Positions 1 to 5,514 of a stretch of DNA of 6,575 bases are shown one piece after another (within the stretch, counting starts at the first letter, position 1; every line of letters starts with the position of its first letter). The notes under the pieces are model-generated. The model saw only the letters and a list, made by a program, of their open reading frames with translations, searched no databases and was not told where the DNA came from. Origin of the DNA: Clostridiales bacterium (lineage in GTDB: Bacteria > Bacillota > Clostridia > Lachnospirales > CAG-274); assembly GCA_021203425.1 (NCBI GenBank), contig JAJQBF010000037.1, positions 1 to 6,575 of the forward strand, given 5' to 3'. A program made the translations under genes and the position numbers.

Positions 1-1
1 C

Positions 2-7
2 TATAAT
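2..7 (+). promoter_or_regulatory. possible -10 box of fprA promoter
   Basis: A perfect TATAAT lies 61 bases upstream of the fprA start, in a very AT-rich leader. The matching -35 region would fall outside the window, so this rests on the hexamer alone. In DNA this AT-rich such hexamers also occur by chance. Confidence 0.3.
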
Positions 8-68
8 ATTATGGGAAGTATTATAAATAATTTTAAAATAATTTTAAAACTCGAAAGGAAGATAAATA

Positions 69-1229
69 ATGAGTATATTTAAGATTACCGAAGATATTGT
101 TTATATAGGCTGCAATGACAGAAAAATAGACCTTTTTGAAGGTCAGTATGTTGTTCCGGAGGGAATTTCATATAATTCATATATTATAAAAGATGAAAAA
201 ATTGCCGTTATGGATACGGCAGATAAGAATTTCGGAAAAGAATGGCTTGAAAATCTTGAAGAGGCTTTAGAGGGCAAAAACCCGATTATCTTGTAATTTC
301 TCATATGGAGCCGGATCACGCATCAAACATAGTTAAGCTGGCTGAAAAATATCCCAATGTTAAAATTGTGGGAAATGCAAAAACATTTGTTTTCTATAAT
401 CAGTTTTTTTGATTTGGATATTTCAGACAGGAAGGTTGTTGTAAAAGACGGCGATGTTCTTGATTTAGGCGAGCATAAACTTCATTTTGTTTTTGCCCCT
501 ATGGTACACTGGCCTGAGGTTATGGTTACATATGACGAAAAGGATAAAGTATTGTTCTCAGCTGACGGTTTCGGAAAATTCGGTGCTCTTGACGCTGATG
601 AAGACTGGGCTTGTGAGGCAAGAAGATATTATTTCAATATTGTAGGAAAATACGGTGCACAGGTTCAGGCTCTTCTCAAGAAGGCTGCAGCCCTTGACAT
701 AGAAATTATATGTCCTCTTCACGGACCCGTCTTAAAGGATAATTTAGACTACTATATTGATAAGCATAATGTTTGGAGTTCATATAAGCCCGAGGACAAG
801 GGCGTAACAATCGCTTACGGCTCAATTTACGGAAATACCGCAAATGCAGCAAAGAAACTTGCTGAAATTCTCAAGGCTAAGGGCGAAGAAAATGTTTCTT
901 TATTCGATTTGGCAAGAGATGATATGGCGGAGGCAATTGAAGATGCTTTCAGATATGACTGTATTGTTGTAGGTTCTTCAACCTATGACGGAGGGCTTTT
1001 CCCCTGTGTTGAAGACTTCCTTCATCATCTGAAAATAAAGAACTACCAAGGCAGAACAGCCGGAATAATAGAAAACGGAACATGGGCACCTGTTTCGGGA
1101 AAGCAGATAAAAGCTTATTTTGAGAGTATGAAAAATATAACAGTTCTTGAAAATACCGTTACTATTAAGTCAGTATTGAAAGATGAAAGCGCTCTTGAAA
1201 AATTAGCAGATGAAATTATAAACAGATAA
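69..1229 (+). CDS. fprA: FprA-type flavodiiron protein (A-type flavoprotein), frame broken by two compensating one-base indels
   Basis: Flavodiiron proteins reduce O2 to water and/or NO to N2O in the cytoplasm of anaerobes, with electrons usually from rubredoxin. Read with two one-base corrections, the span gives 386 residues, normal for the class without extra C-terminal domains. The metallo-beta-lactamase-like domain (about 1-240) has every diiron ligand: H79-x-E81-x-D83 with H84, H147, D166 and H218. The flavodoxin domain (about 246-386) starts with an FMN-phosphate loop, YGSIYGNT (250-257). As written, frame 1 stops at 294-296 after 75 residues. Residues 72-114 lie in the -1 frame (281-409), and the original frame resumes at 411. 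The piece open from 357 lacks H79/E81/D83 and could not be a working enzyme alone. The start has a good site, AAAGGAAG at 54-61, 7 bases from the ATG. Family identity is very secure; whether the cell makes the full protein is not. Confidence 0.93.
276..280 (+). other. frameshift site 1 in fprA: A5 run, one base short
   Basis: The run GGC-AAAAA-CCC should hold six A to read G-K-K-P-D-Y-L into the conserved HMEPDH motif. With five A the frame runs into TAA at 294. One missing A, or a -1 slip on AAA-AAC, restores the family sequence exactly. Single-base homopolymer loss is a common sequencing error. The heptamer C-AAA-AAC is close to, but not, the canonical A-AAA-AAC slip site. Confidence 0.85.
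404..410 (+). other. frameshift site 2 in fprA: T7 run, one base extra
   Basis: In the frame that encodes the diiron motif the text reads CAG-TTT-TTT-TGA and stops at 410-412. With six T, or a +1 slip of tRNA-Phe on TTT at the stop codon, it continues as Q-F-F-D-L-D into the rest of the enzyme. This shift is equal and opposite to the one at 276-280, so the overall length stays a multiple of three. Confidence 0.85.
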
Positions 1230-1256
1230 AAAACATAAAATGTTTAATTTTACTTC

Positions 1257-1285
1257 TTGCACAGAGTCGTTTTTTGGTATACAAT
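1257..1285 (+). promoter_or_regulatory. weak candidate promoter upstream of the structured element
   Basis: TTGCAC (1257-1262), a 17-base spacer and TACAAT (1280-1285, 5 of 6 matches) would start a transcript near 1292, just before the inverted-repeat element at 1301. The -35 matches only at TTG, so this is tentative. If real, the element would be transcribed as a leader of the LysM gene or as its own RNA. Confidence 0.22.
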
Positions 1286-1300
1286 AGTATTAGGAAAATA

Positions 1301-1462
1301 GTTCAGCCGCGGGTTTTCGGCAGGGACCTCTGTGTAAACTCGTTTATTAAAGAAGTTTCTGCTGAGAAACCACGAGCGGAGCGCCAAATAACGAGCAAAA
1401 ATTGAGCCGCAAGGCGGTGTCGACTGCGTATAGCAGGTGCTTTGCGAGTGATTTGGCTGAAC
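1301..1462. repeat. 162-bp GC-rich structured element with 8-bp terminal inverted repeats
   Basis: The ends are GTTCAGCC (1301-1308) and its exact reverse complement GGCTGAAC (1455-1462). Inside are a two-part hairpin (CTCGT 1339-1343 with ACGAG 1372-1376, then GTTTCT 1355-1360 with AGAAAC 1365-1370 on a 4-base loop), a CCGC/GCGG hairpin (1407-1416) and a CTGC/GCAG hairpin (1424-1436). The element is about 51% GC, while the flanking intergenic DNA is strongly AT-rich. No target-site duplication is visible. On the - strand it sits inside an open frame (1486-1250) that includes the peptide TEVPAENPRL. I recall similar short peptides from interspersed repeats in gut Clostridia but cannot verify this, so I treat the frame as a by-product of a repeat. 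It could equally be a structured RNA closed by the 8-bp helix. Confidence 0.55.
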
Positions 1463-1479
1463 CGTAACGATTTTAGGGA

Positions 1480-1509
1480 TTGACAAAATATATATAGAAA
1501 CTGTGTAAG
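1480..1509 (+). promoter_or_regulatory. likely promoter of the LysM protein gene
   Basis: A consensus TTGACA (1480-1485) is followed by a weak -10, TGTAAG (1504-1509, 4 of 6), at 18-base spacing. Transcription would begin almost at the ribosome binding site, leaving a very short leader. The -35 is convincing and the -10 is not. It lies directly after the right end of the structured element. Confidence 0.4.
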
Positions 1510-1526
1510 CTGAGAGAGGTGATTAT

Positions 1527-2810
1527 ATGGCAGGTAATAATTCGGGAGGAAGAGATTCGGAACGCAGCAGAAAAGCAGCAGACAAAATAGCGGAGCAGAG
1601 AAGAAGAAAAACCGCTCTTGAAGATATGCAGGGACCCCGTCTTAATAAAAACAGAAACACTAAGGAAGCCCCAAGACTTTCGTCTCGTAATGACTCTTCA
1701 AGAACAAATACACGTCAAAGAACAAGTGCAAGTAATAACGGTCGAAGAACAACGTCTAAAAAAAGCGGAAACAACGGAAGAAAAATTGAAATTTTTCCGG
1801 CCGGAGCAAATGTATATTCAAAACAGAAGGCTCCTAAAAAAAGCCTTTTCGGAAAAAGACCTGCTATACCTGCTTTGGGCAGCGGAAGAATAATAGCCGG
1901 TGTTGTTATTGTTTTCTTTGTGCTTTTGGCTTTGCGTATGCTTACGAACAAAAACGCTGTGGAGGTTTTTGTAGACGGAACATCTGTGGGTATTGTTCTT
2001 GATAAGAGCTATACAGAGGATTATATTATCGAAACCTGCGAGGCAAAGCTTGTTTCTTCACTGGGCACAAATGTTGAAATAACAAGTGATATAACCGTAA
2101 AGAAAATCCATGCCGGAAAGAATGACGAAAATGTTTCAACGGGAGATTACCTTCTTAAAACAGTAAACGATGCTGTTGCTTATAATGTTGAGGCTACCGC
2201 AATTATGATAAACGGTACGGAAATGGCTGTTGTTTCAAATATAGAATCCGCTCAGACTGTTGTTGACAGAATTCTTTCGGAACACAGTCTTTCATATATC
2301 GATGATATATCAAGTATTGTTGAAGGTCCCGAAATACAAGGTCTTGAATTTACATCAAAATTTGTTGACGGAACCGAAATCGTCACAACAGACAGAGCAT
2401 ATGAACTTCTTAACGGAACAAAGCAGCAGACGGTTATATATATTGTAGAAGCAGGCGACAGTTTCGGCAAGATTGCAAACGCCTACGGTATTTCCGTTTC
2501 CGAGCTTATGGAAGCAAACCCCAATATAGGTGACGCAACGAATATTTATGCCGGAGATGAAATAAAGGTAAATGCAACTGTATCTGTTCTTGATATAAAG
2601 GTTGTTACACAAACAGTAGACAGGTCAAGCGGCAGCGCTGTTATTGTTAAGACGACATATATAAACGGAATAGTTACCGATACGGCGACTATGGACAGCA
2701 GCTCATCATCTTCAGGAGATGAAACCGGTGAGGACACAGAGTCTTCCGATGATTCGGATTCGTCCGGCGAAGTCTCAGATGAGTATTCAGGTGAAGACAC
2801 AGAAGAATAA
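1527..2810 (+). CDS. single-pass membrane protein with extracellular LysM domain and acidic C-terminal tail
   Basis: 427 residues, probably an envelope protein anchored by its N-terminal part. Residues 1-119 are hydrophilic, low-complexity and rich in K/R/N/S, and should be cytoplasmic. A hydrophobic segment (about 122-138) is followed by an outside region (144-300) with two similar modules, VEVFVDGTSVGIVLDK (145-160) and a variant around MINGTEMAVV (227-236). This resembles the N-terminal half of clostridial LysM/M23 peptidases. LysM, which binds the glycan backbone of peptidoglycan, spans about 304-349 (YIVEAGDSFGKIANAYGIS, then NPNI and IYAGDEIKV). Residues 351-388 look like part of a G5-type beta module. 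The tail (390-427) is almost only S, D, E, G and T. No catalytic domain is present. The start has a GAGAGGTGA site (1514-1522). The gene appears monocistronic. LysM is secure; the cellular role is unknown. Confidence 0.85.
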   Translation: MAGNNSGGRDSERSRKAADKIAEQRRRKTALEDMQGPRLNKNRNTKEAPRLSSRNDSSRTNTRQRTSASNNGRRTTSKKSGNNGRKIEIFPAGANVYSKQKAPKKSLFGKRPAIPALGSGRIIAGVVIVFFVLLALRMLTNKNAVEVFVDGTSVGIVLDKSYTEDYIIETCEAKLVSSLGTNVEITSDITVKKIHAGKNDENVSTGDYLLKTVNDAVAYNVEATAIMINGTEMAVVSNIESAQTVVDRILSEHSLSYIDDISSIVEGPEIQGLEFTSKFVDGTEIVTTDRAYELLNGTKQQTVIYIVEAGDSFGKIANAYGISVSELMEANPNIGDATNIYAGDEIKVNATVSVLDIKVVTQTVDRSSGSAVIVKTTYINGIVTDTATMDSSSSSSGDETGEDTESSDDSDSSGEVSDEYSGEDTEE

Positions 2811-2820
2811 TTTTTAAACG

Positions 2821-2870
2821 AAAAGGACTGCTTACGAGGCAAGCTGATTTTGCTCGGGAGCAGTCTTTTT
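2821..2870 (+). terminator. rho-independent terminator of the LysM gene
   Basis: AAAAGGACTGCT (2821-2832) pairs with AGCAGTCTTTTT (2859-2870) as a 12-bp stem with one G-T pair, ending in a T5 run. An inner stem (CGAG 2835-2838 with CTCG 2853-2856, then CAA with TTG) caps it. It begins 10 bases after the LysM stop codon. Confidence 0.88.
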
Positions 2871-2890
2871 GCTGAACTGTAACTATTTTA
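2871..2890 (+). repeat. second copy of the right-end motif of the 1301-1462 element
   Basis: This 20-base segment, beginning GCTGAAC, matches 1456-1475 at 18 of 20 positions. Both copies have the form GCTGAAC-n-GTAAC-n-ATTTTA. The first copy covers the right inverted repeat of the structured element plus its flank. This one follows directly on the T-run of the terminator, with no element body beside it. Confidence 0.4.
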
Positions 2891-2922
2891 TTATTATGCT
2901 CGAAAAAGATATTTCGGTTTTC

Positions 2923-2951
2923 TTGACATAGCTTTTAAAATATTATAAAAT
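2923..2951 (+). promoter_or_regulatory. strong sigma-A-type promoter of the PD-(D/E)XK gene
   Basis: Consensus TTGACA (2923-2928), an optimal 17-base spacer and TAAAAT (2946-2951, 5 of 6). The predicted start of transcription near 2958 leaves a leader of about 35 bases before the ATG at 2993. It would leave only about 10 bases, with no ribosome binding site, before the upstream ATG at 2969. Confidence 0.7.
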
Positions 2952-2980
2952 GAAAATGTAACAAATATATGGTTTATTTG

Positions 2981-2986
2981 AAAGGG
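2981..2986 (+). promoter_or_regulatory. ribosome binding site that fixes the start at 2993
   Basis: AAAGGG lies 6 bases before the ATG at 2993. The in-frame ATG at 2969 has only AT-rich sequence upstream, so the shorter protein is preferred. Confidence 0.65.
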
Positions 2987-2992
2987 TATTTT

Positions 2993-3940
2993 ATGGAGAC
3001 GCTGAACGAGGCAGGGAAAATTGCATATTACGACAATGAATACAGATTGTATGATGAGCAGTTGAAGAAAACGCTTGCCATTAAAATTTTCTTGGCAGTT
3101 ATTTTAAAAATGTGTTTAGATGAATTTAAAGACTTTGATAAGTATGACATTGCAGAAAAGCTTATTGAGGGTGAGCCTGTAATTTCTTCTGAAACTGTCA
3201 ATAAAGATGAACAGGAAATTCTTGAGGGCATGGATAGAGAAGATTTGTCAAAGGACGAGGGGCTTGTTAGGTACGATATTTTATTTTATGCTTATGTTCC
3301 GTCGCAAAAAGGAACGGTTAAGTTTATAATTAATATTGAGGCTCAACAGGATCAAAGAACCGGTTATCCTCTTTTAAAACGTGCGGTATATTACTGCTCA
3401 AGGCTTATTTCAGCCCAGTATAACCGTGAGTTTAAAAATTCCCGATATGAAAAGCTTAAAAAGGTATTTTCAATCTGGATATGTTTTGATGCATCTAAGG
3501 ATAATCAAAATACGGTAACGAGATTTTCTCTTGCACATGATAATATGATAGGTGAGGCAAAGTATAAGGTTGAAGACTATGATCTTCTTGAAATAATTAT
3601 GATTTGTCTCGGAGACTTTGATGATGAAAATAACAGAGATGTTATAAGATTTATAAACACCTTAACCCGAAAAAATTTAGAACCTGAGGAAAGACTAAGT
3701 GCTTTAAAAAACGTATATGATATTAACATAACCAATCAAATAAAAAGCGAGGTGACTACTATGTGCAACGTAAGCTACGGAATCGCAAAAAGAAACAGAG
3801 AAGAAGAAAGAGAGACAACTCTTGTCGGTGCAGTTAAAAATTTAATGAAAAATTTAGATATACCGGTCGATCAGGCTTTGAAACTTATAGGAGTACCTGA
3901 AGATGAATATTCAAAATATCGCAAGCTCACAGCTGAGTAA
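2993..3940 (+). CDS. PD-(D/E)XK nuclease family putative transposase (Rpn-like)
   Basis: 315 residues from the preferred ATG. The middle carries a PD-(D/E)XK-type core: D95 in RYDILFYAY, then a beta strand ending I-N-I-E116-A-Q118, and a following helix region with RTGYPLLKRAVYYCSRLI. The E-x-Q ending in place of E-x-K is usual for the Rpn/YhgA-related proteins annotated as putative transposases in Firmicutes. Members of the Rpn group are DNA endonucleases reported to promote RecA-independent recombination. The C-terminal part is charged (EEERETT) and ends in a helical motif, IPVDQALKLIGVPEDEY, of a kind common at the C-terminus of these proteins. It has its own strong promoter and lies between two terminators, so it is a stand-alone unit. 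No terminal inverted repeats or duplications were found around it, so mobility is not shown. Family confidence is good; the physiological role is unclear. Confidence 0.82.
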   Translation: METLNEAGKIAYYDNEYRLYDEQLKKTLAIKIFLAVILKMCLDEFKDFDKYDIAEKLIEGEPVISSETVNKDEQEILEGMDREDLSKDEGLVRYDILFYAYVPSQKGTVKFIINIEAQQDQRTGYPLLKRAVYYCSRLISAQYNREFKNSRYEKLKKVFSIWICFDASKDNQNTVTRFSLAHDNMIGEAKYKVEDYDLLEIIMICLGDFDDENNRDVIRFINTLTRKNLEPEERLSALKNVYDINITNQIKSEVTTMCNVSYGIAKRNREEERETTLVGAVKNLMKNLDIPVDQALKLIGVPEDEYSKYRKLTAE

Positions 3941-3963
3941 ATGCTAATCCTTCAATTTTATAA

Positions 3964-4039
3964 ACAATATAAAAAGCCGTAGATGTTCTTTTCCCGATTT
4001 ATTAATTTTGGGAAAACACATTTACGGCTGTTATATTGT
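3964..4039. terminator. bidirectional terminator-like hairpin between convergent genes
   Basis: A 76-base near-palindrome in three nested blocks: ACAATATAA (3964-3972) with TTATATTGT (4031-4039); AGCCGTAGATGT (3975-3986) with ACATTTACGGCT (4018-4029), which has one G-T pair; and TTTTCCC (3989-3995) with GGGAAAA (4010-4016). On the - strand the central stem is followed by a T5 run and more T-rich sequence, which fits termination of the PAP2 transcript. On the + strand it follows the PD-(D/E)XK gene by 24 bases. Confidence 0.75.
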
Positions 4040-4061
4040 AAGAATATTATATGTTTACAGT

Positions 4062-4589
4062 TTAAAGCTTACTTAAAATCGTATATTCAACTATCCAACC
4101 GAAAACATCTATAAAATAGCCCAAGGCTATATCCCTCGGGTAGTGTATTCCGCAGACAACCCTTGAAAGACCGGTGAATATTGCCAAAATTATAAATGCC
4201 GAGCCTAAACAGATTAGGGGAAGGCTGTCAAAGCCAACGGCGGTTTGAGTAAAGACCAAGGCAATAACTACAGCACAGGCAGCATGATTGCTGGGACAAG
4301 ACGGGGAGGTTTTGTGCTCAAGAAGGGGCTTTATATCATTTTCCTGAAAAGACCGTTTTTTGTTAAGCTTAATTCTTGTAAAATTGTTTATGTGATATAC
4401 CGTAAAGGGTATAAATATATACATAAACTGTTCCCTTAATTCTCCTCTGTAAAGTGTCAAGGCGAAACCGGCTAAATATACGGCATAGTAAAAGGGATAA
4501 GAATATTTTGCCGTTATTTTTGCGGCTTTTCCGAAAAATTTGTGTTTCTGCCCTAAACCGAACAGAAACACAAATAATTTATTATTCAT
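4062..4589 (-). CDS. PAP2-family membrane phosphatase
   Basis: 175 residues from the ATG at 4589. PAP2 enzymes remove phosphate from lipid phosphates (phosphatidate, phosphatidylglycerol phosphate or undecaprenyl pyrophosphate) at the membrane. Two of the three signature blocks are clear: P99-S-N-H102, a variant of PSGH, and S142-R143-x5-H149-x3-D153 (SRVVCGIHYPRD), which provides the nucleophilic histidine and its aspartate. The first block (K-x6-RP) is degenerate, perhaps the stretch ending in IKP (86-88). Hydrophobic segments lie at about 32-47, 52-66, 103-118, 124-141 and 154-170. The ATG overlaps the end of dapF by 8 bases (ATGAATAA), which suggests translational coupling. A TTG at 4610 would add seven residues and overlap by 29 bases, but the ATG is preferred. 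Substrate unknown; undecaprenyl pyrophosphate would fit with dapF, but that is inference. Confidence 0.85.
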   Translation of the reverse strand: MNNKLFVFLFGLGQKHKFFGKAAKITAKYSYPFYYAVYLAGFALTLYRGELREQFMYIFIPFTVYHINNFTRIKLNKKRSFQENDIKPLLEHKTSPSCPSNHAACAVVIALVFTQTAVGFDSLPLICLGSAFIILAIFTGLSRVVCGIHYPRDIALGYFIDVFGWIVEYTILSKL

Positions 4590-5427
4590 TCCAAACACCG
4601 TCAAAAACAAACTCGGCGGGACCTGTCATATAAACGTGATTATCTTCTGAGCTCCAGTTTATTACGAGAGTTCCGCCCAAAAGCTTAACGCTTACATCGG
4701 TGTCTTTTTTGCAGATTCCGTTGAGAATTGCGGAAACAACGGTAGCGCAGGTACCTGTTCCACAGGCCCATGTTTCTCCGGCGCCTCTTTCCCACACTCT
4801 CATTTTAAGGTGACTTTCATCAACAATTTCCATAAATTCGGTATTTGTTTTACGGGGGAAGTTTTCGTTTATTTCAACTTTGCTGCCGTATTTTTGAACA
4901 TCGAAACCGTCAACATCGTCTATAACTGTTACTGCATGGGGATTTCCCATAGATACGCAGGTAAAGGTAAATGTTTTGTCGTCAACGGTAATTTTAAGGT
5001 CCTTAACAGGCTCCTCGCCTTCTCCCTTAACGGGAACAAGAGCCGGCGCAAGTATAGGCTCGCCCATATCAACCTTTACTATGGAAACATTTCCGCTTTC
5101 GTCAAGTTTCATATCCAAAACTTTAACACCGCCTAATGTTTCAACTGTAATTAAAGTTTTGTCAATAAGTCCTCTGTCGTGAACATATTTTCCCACACAG
5201 CGTATGGCATTTCCGCACATTTCAGCCTCAGAGCCGTCCGAGTTAAACATTCTCATTCTTACGTCGCAGCTTTCACTGGGACAAATAAGAACAAGACCGT
5301 CAGAGCCTACACCGAAATGTCTGTCGCTTATTTTTACTGCTGTTTCGGAAATGTTTTCAACCTTTTCGCTGAAACAGTTTACATAAACATAGTCGTTTCC
5401 GCAGCCGTGCATTTTAGTAAACTTCAT
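4582..5427 (-). CDS. dapF: diaminopimelate epimerase
   Basis: 281 residues, the usual size. The cytoplasmic, cofactor-free enzyme interconverts LL- and meso-diaminopimelate, the penultimate step to lysine and the source of meso-DAP for peptidoglycan. The N-terminus, KFTKMHGCGNDYVYV, is diagnostic. The two catalytic cysteines are present: C71 in EMCGNAIRC and C222 in WACGTGTC. Substrate-binding stretches include FNSDGSEAEMCGN (61-73), GNPHAV (161-166) and ERGAGET (213-219). The start follows an unusually G-rich ribosome binding site, AGGGGGGTTG (5442-5433), with about 8 bases between the G-run and the ATG. It lies 87 bases downstream of ilvE in the same direction and overlaps the PAP2 gene by 8 bases, so the three are probably co-transcribed, at least in part. 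Confidence 0.97.
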   Translation of the reverse strand: MKFTKMHGCGNDYVYVNCFSEKVENISETAVKISDRHFGVGSDGLVLICPSESCDVRMRMFNSDGSEAEMCGNAIRCVGKYVHDRGLIDKTLITVETLGGVKVLDMKLDESGNVSIVKVDMGEPILAPALVPVKGEGEEPVKDLKITVDDKTFTFTCVSMGNPHAVTVIDDVDGFDVQKYGSKVEINENFPRKTNTEFMEIVDESHLKMRVWERGAGETWACGTGTCATVVSAILNGICKKDTDVSVKLLGGTLVINWSSEDNHVYMTGPAEFVFDGVWNE

Positions 5428-5473
5428 TTAAACAACCCCCCTGTTAATTTGTGATAATTGCTTTTACAAATTT

Positions 5474-5495
5474 GCCTCCCCGTAGAAGAAGAGGC
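5474..5495 (-). other. hairpin in the ilvE-dapF intergenic region
   Basis: On - strand RNA, GCCTCTTC (5495-5488) pairs with GGGGAGGC (5481-5474) around a 6-base loop, giving 8 bp with two G-U pairs. On the + strand those two pairs become C-A mismatches, so the fold belongs to the - strand transcript. It is followed by AAATTTGTAAAAG rather than a clean U-run, so it may be a weak terminator or an RNA stability/processing hairpin. The rest of the 87-base gap is AT-rich and shows no clear promoter for dapF. Confidence 0.35.
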
Positions 5496-5514
5496 ATATA
5501 CATATATATTCAAA

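Noticed and set aside
357..1229. Independent gene starting at ATG 357
   Set aside because: It is the downstream part of fprA. The first 18 codons do not resemble the family, there is no ribosome binding site, and it lacks three essential diiron ligands.
1231..1245. AAACAT-AAA-ATGTTT inverted repeat as an fprA terminator
   Set aside because: Only a 6-bp AT-rich stem with a 3-base loop and no proper T-run. Too weak to call, so no clear terminator for fprA is visible.
1486..1495. TATATATA tract as a -10 box for the LysM promoter
   Set aside because: It begins only a few bases after the TTGACA at 1480, far too close to serve as its -10. It is probably just AT-rich spacer.
2546..2842. Reverse-strand open frame rich in S, E, D and V
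   Set aside because: It is the antisense of the low-complexity acidic tail of the LysM gene and its terminator. The repetitive Ser/Asp/Glu codons keep the opposite strand open.
2969..2992. Longer start for the PD-(D/E)XK protein (MVYLKGYF)
   Set aside because: No ribosome binding site precedes ATG 2969 and it would lie about 10 bases from the predicted transcription start, whereas ATG 2993 has AAAGGG at 6 bases.
2877..4060. CTGTAA (2877) and TTACAG (4055) as terminal inverted repeats of a transposon around the PD-(D/E)XK gene
   Set aside because: Only six bases match, the surrounding similarity is just AT-richness, and the right copy falls in the last codons of the PAP2 gene.
4810..5454. 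Several + strand open frames opposite dapF
   Set aside because: They lie wholly or almost wholly antisense to a clear, full-length dapF with intact catalytic cysteines, and none has a recognisable domain or ribosome binding site.
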